A stretch of DNA of 48,889 bases, taken from assembly GCF_000306965.1 (NCBI RefSeq), contig NZ_JH976435.1, positions 627,225 to 676,113 of the forward strand, read 5' to 3'. This DNA comes from Amphibacillus jilinensis Y1 (GTDB lineage Bacteria > Bacillota > Bacilli > Bacillales > Amphibacillaceae). Below the pieces are notes generated by a model, which saw only the letters and a list, made by a program, of their open reading frames with translations, ran no database searches and was not told the DNA's origin. The translations under genes were made by a program, and so were the position numbers. Below are positions 29,078-37,645 of this stretch, one piece after another (positions within the stretch are counted from its first letter, which is position 1; the number at the start of each line of letters is the position of its first letter).

Positions 29078-29676
29078 TATGTTTGCGAAGGTTGAAACTT
29101 TACTTCTACTTGCATAGGGCCAAATTCATCATAAACCATTCGCATAATTTGATTGGCCTCAGTTTCGGATAACTGCTCGGCTTTAACAGTCACTACCACG
29201 TTCTCATTCATTGAACGAACGAGTACATCGGCGTAATCATATTCAGACTTCAATGTTTCTTCCACAATAAGCTCTTTTGTAGATAATTGATCAATTTTCT
29301 TCATTTCATCATAGGCTTTGTTTTTCTCTTCAGTTGAAGCTGTACTTGAGGCAACTACAGTCTCTAACTGTTCAATGCGGCTGCTTCTTGTTTGAGCAAG
29401 TTCCATTCGAATTAATGTGAACAATTCTTCATCAGAAGTAATTGATGATATATTAGATTCCACATCTTCATCTACTTCTCCTGAATCCTCATCAATGTTC
29501 TCATCTGATAATTCTATTTCAATATCGTCTTCATTTGTCATTTCTGTTGTCTCTTCATCTTCTTCTTGAAAAATGAAGGCAAAATCTTCTTCATTGGGTG
29601 AATTCATATAATATACACTAAGAACAATCATTAAGCTTAATAAGGTTAATAACCAAACCGTTTGTTTTTTTAACAC
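29077..29676 (-). CDS. spoIIIAH: Stage III sporulation protein AH (SpoIIQ partner)
   Basis: Mother-cell membrane protein that pairs with forespore SpoIIQ to form the channel across the two membranes. From a GTG at 29676 it begins M-LKKQTVWLLTLLSLMIVLS, the conserved N-terminal anchor, with 199 residues. The C-terminal YscJ/FliF-like ring-building domain spans about 90-195 (ELIVEETLKSEYDYADVLV). Between them lies an unusually acidic linker (about 28-75, EEDEETTEMTNEDD and similar). Starts immediately after spoIIIAG. Confidence 0.95.
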   Translation of the reverse strand: MLKKQTVWLLTLLSLMIVLSVYYMNSPNEEDFAFIFQEEDEETTEMTNEDDIEIELSDENIDEDSGEVDEDVESNISSITSDEELFTLIRMELAQTRSSRIEQLETVVASSTASTEEKNKAYDEMKKIDQLSTKELIVEETLKSEYDYADVLVRSMNENVVVTVKAEQLSETEANQIMRMVYDEFGPMQVEVKFQPSQT

Positions 29677-29677
29677 G

Positions 29678-30322
29678 TTAACCCTCTCCTTTACTCCTTG
29701 GCATAATTGATATTCGGTGTGGCGGAACATCTAATACACGAGAGACTGCTTCTGTAACCGACTGTTTAAGATGCATTTGCTCTACACCTTCTGCTACAAC
29801 TAAAACACCACGAACTGTAGGTTTTTTACTTTGAACAACTAAAGGGATTTCTTGTTCACCTTGTCTAATAATGACTATTTGCTGTTCTTCGGTTAAATCT
29901 TCAATATTTCTTGTCCCACCTCCTTGATCTGTTTCCACTGTAGTTTGTGTTCCAACAATTAAGTTTTTTTCAAATACTTGTTCACCTGTTGCATCCAAGT
30001 TCACCATAACCTCAACTTCAGCCACCCCATTAATCATTTCAAGCATATTTGCCAAGTCATCCTGATAAACCTGTTCGAGTTCAAAGAGCGGATCATCACT
30101 ACTTTTATTTAGAAAGACATCTGTCTCATCCCCCTCTATACTCTCATGTTCATTAATACCATTGTCTATCGACTGATTATCATCAGTGAACCACTGGTTG
30201 AGCAAAAGTAAAAAAACACCTAAACATGCTAAAATTATTAGATAACTAGACTTGCTAAACTTAGATTTACTTCCTTGCTGTTTACTTAACCAATCGAGCA
30301 ATTTCTTGAATGGATTGTCCAA
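29678..30322 (-). CDS. spoIIIAG: Stage III sporulation protein AG
   Basis: Ring-forming component of the SpoIIIA-SpoIIQ channel. The start is taken as the TTG at 30322, directly behind the spoIIIAF stop, with GGAGG nine bases upstream (214 residues); the longer in-frame reading overlaps spoIIIAF and lacks a ribosome site. One membrane span lies at about 24-42 (YLIILACLGVFLLLLNQW). It is followed by an acidic linker and a C-terminal domain with KPTVRGVLVVAEGVEQMHLK and VLDVPPHRISIMPRSKG, typical of AG. Confidence 0.93.
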   Translation of the reverse strand: MDNPFKKLLDWLSKQQGSKSKFSKSSYLIILACLGVFLLLLNQWFTDDNQSIDNGINEHESIEGDETDVFLNKSSDDPLFELEQVYQDDLANMLEMINGVAEVEVMVNLDATGEQVFEKNLIVGTQTTVETDQGGGTRNIEDLTEEQQIVIIRQGEQEIPLVVQSKKPTVRGVLVVAEGVEQMHLKQSVTEAVSRVLDVPPHRISIMPRSKGEG

Positions 30323-30324
30323 TA

Positions 30325-30933
30325 CTACCCCCCCTCCCAGTACAAAATGACTTGTTCTTGATCTACTTCTAATTTCTGACTTAACCAATTTAATAGCATG
30401 GGTCTGTCATAATCGAAGTCATCATGTTTTTGACGACTTCGATCCGTTTGATCAATTGTAATTGGAGCGATTTCTCCTGTATGTTGTTGAGCTTGGTCAA
30501 AGTGGAAATGAAATATTAAGTCTTGAAAATCAAGGGACCCCGATAATGCTGCGTCTATTACAACATTGGTTAGTGTATATCCGAATTCATTGACAAGTGA
30601 TTCTTCTAAATTATTTTTTAATCGATTGGCTAGCTCTTCTATAACATATGCATCATTGTAAGCTTGTATTTCTTTTTTTTGCAGTTCAACCGCATCCTCT
30701 ACCGATTTACTTGCATCATCGTTAAAAAGAAAGTCAATAACTTTGTCTGATTCATTACTGATATTAAGATTAAATAATTCAGTAATCGGCTCAATAAAAA
30801 ACAATATAAAAATGAGTGATAGAGAGAATTGAACATACTTTTTCATTTTATGATCAGGTAAAATCATGCTTATAATCACCATAAGCATCATTAAGATAAT
30901 GATTTGACTAATCCAATTTATTAAATAGGTCAT
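30325..30933 (-). CDS. spoIIIAF: Stage III sporulation protein AF
   Basis: Small membrane protein of the SpoIIIA complex. From the ATG at 30933 (GGAGG five bases upstream) it has 202 residues, with two membrane helices at about 8-28 and 36-53 and a soluble C-terminal domain ending LLNWLSQKLEVDQEQVILYWEGG. Its ribosome site touches repeat copy 4, which separates it from spoIIIAE by about 140 bases, whereas neighbouring genes in the operon are nearly contiguous. Confidence 0.93.
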   Translation of the reverse strand: MTYLINWISQIIILMMLMVIISMILPDHKMKKYVQFSLSLIFILFFIEPITELFNLNISNESDKVIDFLFNDDASKSVEDAVELQKKEIQAYNDAYVIEELANRLKNNLEESLVNEFGYTLTNVVIDAALSGSLDFQDLIFHFHFDQAQQHTGEIAPITIDQTDRSRQKHDDFDYDRPMLLNWLSQKLEVDQEQVILYWEGG

Positions 30934-30942
30934 GTCAGCCTC

Positions 30943-31070
30943 CTTTATCACAGATAACCGTCCGCATCTAGTTTATTTTAGGTGAGAGTTAATGGACGCA
31001 GCTAATGTCCTCATTCACTCAGCTAACAATCAGGGGGAGAAGAACGAAAGCGCCGACTGATTGAAGGTTT
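30943..31070 (+). repeat. Dispersed intergenic repeat, copy 4, inside the spoIIIA operon
   Basis: Begins TTTATCACAGATAACCGTCC, then ATCTAGTTTATTTTAGGTGA, GTTAATGGACGCAGCTAATG, the hairpin arms CAATCAGGGG and CCGACTGATTG, and AAGGTTTTTT at the end. It fills the whole spoIIIAE-spoIIIAF gap. The U tract lies on the strand opposite to operon transcription. Confidence 0.82.
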
Positions 31071-31071
31071 T

Positions 31072-32253
31072 TTATCGAATCATTAATGTTAAATTGCTTG
31101 CAATAAGCAGCATAACAATCGTCATTAAAAACATGAACGAGACAACTAATAAAACAGCCAATAAATAAAAAATGTGTTCAGCAATTATCGATACACACTT
31201 AACAATTTGACTCTCCCCTATAGGTTGGAGGATAGCAGCCGCCATTTTATAGCTAAAACCTATCATAGCAACTTTAATAATTGGAATACCTACAATTAAC
31301 AATATGGTTACTAAGCCGAATATTCCCAGGCCATTTTTTAATACTTGTGTAACTGCAAATATAGTATCTGTGGCCTCAGAAAACATTCGACCGACCACTG
31401 GAATGAAATTATTAGTAACAAATTTAGTTGTTTTGATAGCTAAACCATCTTGAATAGCTGTTGTCGCTCCTTGAACAGACAAAACAGTTAAAAAAACGGT
31501 CAAGCTAACCATCAGCATACCGAGTGCTATTTGTCTGAATAAGTCAGCTAATTTAGTTAATTGGAAAGTCTTATTTAGTAAGCTAACTAAATGTAAAAGG
31601 AATGAGAAGAAAATGAGTTTCAATATCACCTTATCTGTTAAGACAACTATTAAATGTAGAAACGTAACGATAACGGGGTGGAAAAAAGATATCGAAATAA
31701 TCCCCCCTAAAGTTGCCATTAAACCTAGTAATAACGGTAAAAGTGCTATTATAAAACCATGCATCTGACTAATGGTAACTGTAATTAATTGACTGACTAT
31801 ACTAAAGCTTTGTAACGCTAGGGTCGTTAGTAATAACATTAAAACGAAGTTAGCGACCGTGCTAATCGACTCTGAGTGAAACGCTGTTTGTATATTTTTA
31901 ATTAATGCAGAGATAATCGTAATAACAATAAGCTGTCCAAGTAACTTGCCATTCGCGATAACCTCATAACCAATCATGTTAATAAAAGCTACTATCCAGT
32001 CTTTTATCGATAAGGAATGATTACTATTTATTAAATCTTTAACTGTCATTCTTTCAACTTCAGGCAAATAGTCTTGGTATTCATATCTAATTTCATCCCA
32101 GTATGCTTCAAAGTCGGATAGATTCAGTTCATCAAAGAGGTCGATATTTTCATCTTCTACCTGGGGAATGTCTGCCGATTGTGCGTAACTTAATGATTGA
32201 ACAGAGAAAAGCAAGATGATTACCAAATATAATACTTTATTCGTAACTTGCAT
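31072..32253 (-). CDS. spoIIIAE: Stage III sporulation protein AE
   Basis: Large polytopic membrane protein of the SpoIIIA complex, 393 residues. It starts with a signal peptide-like segment (MQVTNKVLYLVIILLFSVQS), then a soluble stretch with many acidic residues (about 25-75) and roughly seven to eight membrane helices. Conserved family text includes FVTNNFIPVVGRMFSEATDTIF. Located between spoIIIAD (about 23 bases) and repeat copy 4. Confidence 0.95.
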   Translation of the reverse strand: MQVTNKVLYLVIILLFSVQSLSYAQSADIPQVEDENIDLFDELNLSDFEAYWDEIRYEYQDYLPEVERMTVKDLINSNHSLSIKDWIVAFINMIGYEVIANGKLLGQLIVITIISALIKNIQTAFHSESISTVANFVLMLLLTTLALQSFSIVSQLITVTISQMHGFIIALLPLLLGLMATLGGIISISFFHPVIVTFLHLIVVLTDKVILKLIFFSFLLHLVSLLNKTFQLTKLADLFRQIALGMLMVSLTVFLTVLSVQGATTAIQDGLAIKTTKFVTNNFIPVVGRMFSEATDTIFAVTQVLKNGLGIFGLVTILLIVGIPIIKVAMIGFSYKMAAAILQPIGESQIVKCVSIIAEHIFYLLAVLLVVSFMFLMTIVMLLIASNLTLMIR

Positions 32254-32276
32254 GTTTGCCTCCCAGAAAAATTCAC

Positions 32277-32666
32277 TTAATTTGGAATAAAGTGAATAAT
32301 GGCTTCAATTACTGCAGTAAGTACGGGAACTGATACAATTAAAATAAACACTTTACCTACTAATTCAATTTTAGTTGCAATAGAGTTAAGTCCGGCGTCT
32401 TTCGTTAATTGAGATCCTAATTCCGTTAAATATGCAATACCGATGATTTGAAAGATCGTATCTAAATAAATAAAGTCAAGCTGGAATTGGCCAGCTAAGG
32501 ATCGCAATAAATCAATAATTTCACCTAAGGGTGACAATATAAAATAGAAAAGTAAACATGTTGTGATAATAAGCAAAACCATTGCAATAGTTGGTTGATA
32601 GGGCTTTATTAGCGTAATGAGTAGACTAGCTACTATTCCGATCATTATGATCTGAACAATAAACAT
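32277..32666 (-). CDS. spoIIIAD: Stage III sporulation protein AD
   Basis: 129-residue hydrophobic protein with four predicted membrane helices; it shares weak relation with AC. FQIIGIAYLTELGSQLTKDAGL near the centre is the recognised family block. Four bases separate it from spoIIIAC, and it is clearly cotranscribed. Confidence 0.94.
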   Translation of the reverse strand: MFIVQIIMIGIVASLLITLIKPYQPTIAMVLLIITTCLLFYFILSPLGEIIDLLRSLAGQFQLDFIYLDTIFQIIGIAYLTELGSQLTKDAGLNSIATKIELVGKVFILIVSVPVLTAVIEAIIHFIPN

Positions 32667-32670
32667 AACT

Positions 32671-32877
32671 TTAGCCTTGGAATAAAAAAACAGATTTTAT
32701 TTGTTGAAAAAGATCTGCTATGCTATCCATTACCATCATTAATACAATAATAAAGCCAACTAATGTAATAAATTGAGCATATTCTTCTTTTCCTAGTTGT
32801 TTAAGTATGGTGTGAATCATCGCCACGACAATACCAATTCCGGCAATTTGGAATATTATTGAAGCATCTTGGTGCAT
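32671..32877 (-). CDS. spoIIIAC: Stage III sporulation protein AC
   Basis: 68-residue membrane protein with two helices. FQIAGIGIVVAMIHTILKQLGKEEYAQF is the characteristic family sequence, and the length equals that of B. subtilis SpoIIIAC. It forms part of the inner channel base with AD. Confidence 0.95.
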   Translation of the reverse strand: MHQDASIIFQIAGIGIVVAMIHTILKQLGKEEYAQFITLVGFIIVLMMVMDSIADLFQQIKSVFLFQG

Positions 32878-32892
32878 ATTATCTACCCCTTT

Positions 32893-33402
32893 CTATATCA
32901 AGATAAGTGCAAGCAAAATACCGGTGAGTATTCCAATTCCTCGATACACTTTACTAAATAGCAAGCAATTTTTTTGCGCTTCTGTTAGTAGTCGGTCTAA
33001 ATGAAGCAGTGTTAACTGTAGTTGCTTTTGTTGTTGATCTAAATCATAATGCCCTAGTGTAGCGCCAAATTGACGTAAGATATCAAGGTCTTTTCGATCT
33101 AATGAAGAACTCATATCTAACTGCTCTATTTCTTCTTTCCATAGATTATCTAGTTGATTGTTATTTTTCATTTGCTCGCCAATATTGTTAAAAAATACAT
33201 CAAGTGGCTTGCTTATTTGATTTGCAATATGCAAACAAATATCTGAAATTGGAAATTGACTATAGATTATTTCTGCTTCCATTATCTGCAAAGCATTTTT
33301 AAATAACAGAAGTTGTTCAGGTCTTTTTTTTAATCGATTAGCATGATCAAATCCGATCAAGGAACAAGCGCTTATCAAGAGTATTGCTCCAATCCAATTC
33401 AT
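32893..33402 (-). CDS. spoIIIAB: Stage III sporulation protein AB
   Basis: Bitopic membrane protein resembling type II secretion GspF-like factors, 169 residues from the ATG at 33402 (GGGGTG six bases upstream). N- and C-terminal hydrophobic helices frame a helical soluble core; RLKKRPEQLLLFKNALQIME and IIYSQFPIS are family-like. Its 5' end overlaps spoIIIAA by 56 bases, so the two are likely translationally coupled. Confidence 0.93.
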   Translation of the reverse strand: MNWIGAILLISACSLIGFDHANRLKKRPEQLLLFKNALQIMEAEIIYSQFPISDICLHIANQISKPLDVFFNNIGEQMKNNNQLDNLWKEEIEQLDMSSSLDRKDLDILRQFGATLGHYDLDQQQKQLQLTLLHLDRLLTEAQKNCLLFSKVYRGIGILTGILLALILI

Positions 33403-34321
33403 TGTTATCACCCCGGTTCATCTCGATAACTTGTCCCTTACTATTTAGCACTTGCGTTTGATTGCGTTGATGTCGACCTAAAAGAATAAATCGGTCAAAA
33501 TATTGTTGTTCTAATAAAGAACGTAATGGTTTTCTTTTTTTAAGGTTAATATAGCTATCACTATGTGCTGAACATATCACACTAACACCTGATCGAATGG
33601 CTTCTTGAATAGCAAAACAATCGTCTTGTGAGCCGATTTCGTCTACGATTAAAACATCTGGAGACATAGAACGGATCATCATCATCATGCCTTCTTTTTT
33701 TGGACAACCATCCAATATGTCTGTTCGAAGACCTATTTGATAATTAGGAATACCGTTTTTACAACCCGCTATCTCAGATCTCTCATCAATAATCCCTACT
33801 TTCATTGCAGCGCTATTGCCCCAACCATTTCCGATTAATCGTGATAAATCACGTAGTAGAGTTGTTTTTCCAGATTGAGGTGGTCCGATTACAAGTGTAT
33901 TATAGTAGCTGAAGTTTGCTTTTATATGCTTGATCATCTGATTGGCACACCCCATTTTTTGCTTAGCAACTCTAATATTAAATGACGAAATACTTTGAAT
34001 TTGTTTGACGGCTCCATGCTGTAATACCGTTTTACCTGTTATCCCAACACGATGTCCACCAGCTATTGTGATATATCCATTTCGTAATTCCTCTTCTAAT
34101 CGATAACGTGAATATTCACTTAATTGGTTCAAAATAAACTGACCATCTAATTCATTAACTACCATGTCTTCAAACATTTTATAGGTTGCTTGTTTAATAA
34201 TCTCTAATGGACGATTTATGCGCACTCTAATTTCTTCAATATCGTTCCAATCATTACTTAACATCTTTAATTTTTGATGATAATGTTCAGGAAATAAAGC
34301 TATTAGTTGATCAGCAACCAT
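33347..34321 (-). CDS. spoIIIAA: Stage III sporulation protein AA (ATPase)
   Basis: Cytoplasmic secretion-type ATPase thought to energise the SpoIIIA channel. From the ATG at 34321 (GGAGG six bases upstream) it has 324 residues. Walker A is GPPQSGKTTLLRD, Walker B is VLIVDEIGSQDDC, and GGHRVGITGKTV lies in the preceding domain. First gene of the eight-gene operon behind a sigma-E promoter. Confidence 0.96.
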   Translation of the reverse strand: MVADQLIALFPEHYHQKLKMLSNDWNDIEEIRVRINRPLEIIKQATYKMFEDMVVNELDGQFILNQLSEYSRYRLEEELRNGYITIAGGHRVGITGKTVLQHGAVKQIQSISSFNIRVAKQKMGCANQMIKHIKANFSYYNTLVIGPPQSGKTTLLRDLSRLIGNGWGNSAAMKVGIIDERSEIAGCKNGIPNYQIGLRTDILDGCPKKEGMMMMIRSMSPDVLIVDEIGSQDDCFAIQEAIRSGVSVICSAHSDSYINLKKRKPLRSLLEQQYFDRFILLGRHQRNQTQVLNSKGQVIEMNRGDNNELDWSNTLDKRLFLDRI

Positions 34322-34360
34322 ATATATACCCTCCTTATAAACCAAGCTATCATTATTTCT

Positions 34361-34388
34361 AATATATGATTACCATATATGAATATGA
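34361..34388 (-). promoter_or_regulatory. Sigma-E promoter of the spoIIIA operon
   Basis: Minus-strand -35 TCATATT (34382-34388) fully matches KMATATT. After a 13-base spacer, -10 CATATATT (34361-34368) matches CATACAHT at all but one position. It lies about 40 bases upstream of spoIIIAA. Sigma-E control of spoIIIA is established in B. subtilis. Confidence 0.85.
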
Positions 34389-34431
34389 CCGAGAGAATTG
34401 ACAGAATGCTTTAAAATATTCACTCCTTTAT

Positions 34432-34463
34432 TCACCACAGATAAGCGTCAGGTTCGCTTTATT
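34432..34463 (+). repeat. Dispersed intergenic repeat, copy 5 (internally deleted)
   Basis: CACAGATAAGCGTC, the usual 5' start, is joined directly to CAGGTTCGCTTT, the usual 3' end, with about 100 internal bases absent. It lies between the spoIIIA promoter and the efp terminator. Confidence 0.55.
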
Positions 34464-34481
34464 CACACGTCGTCTAAATAG

Positions 34482-34514
34482 AAAAAAGACAAGAGGAATA
34501 AATCCTCTTGCCTT
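34482..34514 (-). terminator. Terminator of efp
   Basis: Minus-strand stem AGGCAAGAGGA / TCCTCTTGTCT with six Ts behind it, 28 bases after the efp stop. Confidence 0.9.
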
Positions 34515-34541
34515 CATGATAACTTCTCTAGTTATACGTAA

Positions 34542-35099
34542 TTATGCTCGTGATACATATTTACCGTCTGATGTACTTACAATTAATCGATCACCAACGT
34601 TTACGAAAAACGGAACTTGCACAGTTAAGCCTGTTTCCATTACCGCTGGTTTAGAGCCACCGCTAGCCGTATCTCCTTTAATCCCGGGTTCTGTTTCTAC
34701 TACTTCTAATTCAACATTGTTTGGTAAAGAAACACCCAACGTTTCACCTTGATAAGAGATAATATTCACTTCCATATTTTCTTTTAAAAACTTTAATTCA
34801 TAACTAATTTGACCTGCAGTAATTTCGGTTTGCTCATAAGTTTCCATATCCATGAAAGTATGCAATTCGCCTGAAGCATATAAATATTGCATTTTACGAT
34901 TATCAATATGTGCTTTTGCAACCTTTTCACCGGCTCTAAATGTTTTGTCTTGGATATTACCATTTCTTAAATTCCGTAACTTTGATCGAACAAAGGCAGC
35001 GCCTTTTCCTGGTTTAACGTGTTGAAACTCCATGACTTGCCAAATATTTCCGTCTACCTCAATGGTTACACCTGTTTTAAAATCATTTACTGAAATCAT
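34542..35099 (-). CDS. efp: Elongation factor P
   Basis: Rescues ribosomes stalled at polyproline. The 185-residue protein has three beta-barrel domains. The tip loop VKPGKGAAF places the modifiable Lys at residue 32, as in B. subtilis, where it carries 5-aminopentanol. The C-terminal signature region ([17 protein letters not shown]) is complete. Follows papA by about 90 bases, the common papA-efp order. Confidence 0.97.
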   Translation of the reverse strand: MISVNDFKTGVTIEVDGNIWQVMEFQHVKPGKGAAFVRSKLRNLRNGNIQDKTFRAGEKVAKAHIDNRKMQYLYASGELHTFMDMETYEQTEITAGQISYELKFLKENMEVNIISYQGETLGVSLPNNVELEVVETEPGIKGDTASGGSKPAVMETGLTVQVPFFVNVGDRLIVSTSDGKYVSRA

Positions 35100-35187
35100 T
35101 ATGGTTCCTCCCTCATACCCTATTGTAAAATTACTGCAAGAAAGCTTGTATACTTCATTAATCTCTCTAGATTTATATAAGCCACAC

Positions 35188-36249
35188 CTATAATATAATA
35201 AGCTCTTTTGGTGCTTTATTCAAGCTTGTATTTCCATCTGCGGTAATGATAATGTCATCTTCAATACGACAGCCGCCAACTTTAGGGATATAAATGCCCG
35301 GTTCGACGGTCACAACCATATTTTCTTTCAAAATTGTTGTTGATGTTGGAGCAAGCCGTGGGTTTTCATGGACTTCTAGACCTAATCCGTGCCCAGTCCC
35401 ATGTCCAAAATATTGTCCATAGCCCTTCTCTTTAATATAATCACGCGTTAGTGCATCCGCTTGTTTACCAGTTATACCAGCTTTCGTACCCTCCAGTCCT
35501 TTTAAATGCGCATCCAGTACAGTCGTGTAAATATCATGAAGTTCTTCAGATATTTCACCGACAGCAAACGTTCTTGTCATATCAGAGCAGTACCCCTGAT
35601 AGAATGCACCGAAATCTAATGTGACTAATTCTCCATTTTCAATTCTTTTCTCAGAAGCTACACCATGCGGGAGCGCAGAGCGATAGCCAGATGCGACAAT
35701 AATATCAAAACTTGATGATGTGGCACCTTTTTTTCTCATAAAAAACTCTAATTCATTTGCTACTTCAATTTCAGCCATACCCGGTTGAACCGTTTTAAGG
35801 ATGTGATCATAAGCAACATCTGATATGTATGCAGCTTCTTTCATAATGGCTAACTCTTCATCTGTTTTAATCAATCTAATATTCTCTATTATCTGTTCAG
35901 TAGGAAGGAGCTTAGCCTCAATCCGCTGATCATATTGTTGAAACATAGCAAATGACAAATCATTCTGCTCAAATCCAATTCGCTTAAGTTGATATTGTTC
36001 ACTTAATCGATGCACTTCATCAATAGCCGATTTTTTATGTTCTATAATTTCGAAACCAACGGCTTGTTCATTTGCCTGCTCAGTGTATCGGAAATCTGTT
36101 ATAAAAAATTGTCGATCTGTTGTTAGTAATACAACACCAGCAGTACCTGTAAATTGACTAATGTAGCGACGATTGTATGGATTAGTGATAATTAGAGCGT
36201 CTAAGTCTTGTTCAATTAACACTTCACGGACTTGCTTTATTTTGTCCAT
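35188..36249 (-). CDS. papA: Xaa-Pro aminopeptidase family (M24B), YqhT/PapA
   Basis: Metallopeptidase releasing N-terminal residues before proline. The product is 353 residues from the ATG at 36249 behind GGTGG. The N-terminal creatinase-like domain (1-125) is followed by the pita-bread catalytic domain with metal ligands in [18 protein letters not shown] (two Asp), [15 protein letters not shown] (His), VEPGIYI (Glu) and RIEDDII (Glu). The upstream neighbour yqhR and downstream neighbour efp match B. subtilis order. Confidence 0.93.
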   Translation of the reverse strand: MDKIKQVREVLIEQDLDALIITNPYNRRYISQFTGTAGVVLLTTDRQFFITDFRYTEQANEQAVGFEIIEHKKSAIDEVHRLSEQYQLKRIGFEQNDLSFAMFQQYDQRIEAKLLPTEQIIENIRLIKTDEELAIMKEAAYISDVAYDHILKTVQPGMAEIEVANELEFFMRKKGATSSSFDIIVASGYRSALPHGVASEKRIENGELVTLDFGAFYQGYCSDMTRTFAVGEISEELHDIYTTVLDAHLKGLEGTKAGITGKQADALTRDYIKEKGYGQYFGHGTGHGLGLEVHENPRLAPTSTTILKENMVVTVEPGIYIPKVGGCRIEDDIIITADGNTSLNKAPKELIIL

Positions 36250-36365
36250 CAATATGTTCCACCCTTCTAAAAGATCAATTAAATATTCACCCTAAATTTA
36301 AGTGTATCACATATTAATATGTTTTGACGACAATATCATTCTGTTCATTTACCTTTATCAGTCGA

Positions 36366-36833
36366 TTATTGATCCATAAAATCATATGAAATAGTGTAGC
36401 CAATAAAAACACCATACATAATCATAATACAAAGGGTTGTCACCAAAGTATGTTGGTCAAGCTCTGCTAATCTTGGTATCGCAGGTAACCAATTCGAAAA
36501 AACAAGGAAGATAACTAACCATATGGCTAAACCGAATAAAATTCCGGGCGTTATACCTGTTAACCGTCTTAAGAATAAATAATAAACAAATGCAATAAAA
36601 ATAGATATAATACTAATAACAAGTATGGAAATCATTTCACTAAACCAACGACTTCCCCATTGTTCATTTGTCCATGGAGTGAAAATCAATGTATATGGAG
36701 TAACTTTTGTGAAGTTAAAAAAGGACGCAACGGCAGCTACAGAGCCCCATAACAGCCCAGCAAACAACCCTGTTATACAAACCCGCCATCTTAACACTTG
36801 AATTGTTTCTGTTTTTTTGTTGTTATCTAACAT
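36366..36833 (-). CDS. yqhR: Conserved membrane protein YqhR
   Basis: 155-residue polytopic membrane protein with about four hydrophobic spans (approx. 17-37, 65-87, 94-113 and 129-149). It matches YqhR of B. subtilis in position and in the stretch GLLWGSVAAVASFFNFTKV. Function is unknown. It is transcribed away from yqhP; the 173-base divergent gap holds AT-rich promoter sequence. B. subtilis yqhQ and aroQ (yqhS), normally next to it, are absent. Confidence 0.82.
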   Translation of the reverse strand: MLDNNKKTETIQVLRWRVCITGLFAGLLWGSVAAVASFFNFTKVTPYTLIFTPWTNEQWGSRWFSEMISILVISIISIFIAFVYYLFLRRLTGITPGILFGLAIWLVIFLVFSNWLPAIPRLAELDQHTLVTTLCIMIMYGVFIGYTISYDFMDQ

Positions 36834-37006
36834 TTTGCTTCACCTCAACTGATAAGTTAACCAAAGCGAAAAAGATTTATTCAATTATGGTTTTTTGAAT
36901 AAAATATTATCTATTGCCGATAATATATGTAAATGATTGATTACAAAATTAATAATGAGGGAAAAGATTATTAAAATAACTTTGATCAAAGAAATGAGGT
37001 CATCCT

Positions 37007-37381
37007 ATGAAAAGAAATTACCGTACCCCTCTCATGATTTATCTATTACTAAGTCTAGCTGGGTTAGGATTGTTTAACCAATTATTCTTTAACTCATCAA
37101 GCTTCCTTAGAAATATTATGATGATTATTGGTGGTGTTGCGATTGTTTATCTTTTAGTCTATGTCTTTTTCCTACGCAAACAAACAACGAATGAGCTAAA
37201 GAAATATCGACAAGCCGTTAAACAATCCAAAAGACGCAATAAAAAAACTGCTATTACAAAATCACGACACGTAAGACCGAAATCCGTTTCACCTCTTAGC
37301 AAGAAACGTTCTAATAATCCACCGCATCTCAGAGTGATTGATGGAAAAAAATCAAATAGAAAGGGACGTGCATCATTGTAA
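37007..37381 (+). CDS. yqhP: YqhP (SA1362) family membrane protein
   Basis: 124-residue protein. Two N-terminal hydrophobic helices (about 9-24 and 34-56) precede a strongly basic tail rich in Lys, Arg and Ser (QSKRRNKKTAITKSRH) ending HLRVIDGKKSNRKGRA, the pattern of the SA1362/YqhP family of unknown role. GAGGTCATCCT precedes the ATG. It is the only plus-strand gene in this stretch, and repeat copy 6 begins at its stop codon. Confidence 0.8.
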   Translation: MKRNYRTPLMIYLLLSLAGLGLFNQLFFNSSSFLRNIMMIIGGVAIVYLLVYVFFLRKQTTNELKKYRQAVKQSKRRNKKTAITKSRHVRPKSVSPLSKKRSNNPPHLRVIDGKKSNRKGRASL

Positions 37382-37542
37382 AGCGAACCTGCAATCAGCG
37401 GGGGCGCTTTTGGTGCTTTTCTCCCGCTGATTGGTTGTTGCGGGAGTCAAGGCATTAGCGTCCGTTAACTCTCGCTCAAATAAACTAGATCTACGCGCTA
37501 TTTTGAAGTGGGTGTTTTATGAACGATGATCTGTGATAAACA
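37381..37542 (-). repeat. Dispersed intergenic repeat, copy 6 (full length, opposite orientation)
   Basis: Read on the minus strand: TTTATCACAGATCATCGTTC, CACTTCAAAATAG, TAGATCTAGTTTATTTGAGC, AGTTAACGGACGCTAATG, then a perfect 11-bp hairpin CAATCAGCGGG / CCCGCTGATTG, and CAGGTTCGCTT. In yqhP transcripts the hairpin comes directly after the stop and may act as a 3' end structure. The remaining bases to 37645 hold no gene. Confidence 0.85.
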
Positions 37543-37645
37543 ATTGTCTAGCTATTCAATTTAGCTAATTCTTTATTATTGACATTCTCCTGCTGCACCT
37601 TGATAGAAAATAGCTAACATGCGCAGAAGCTATTCTCCATCAAAG

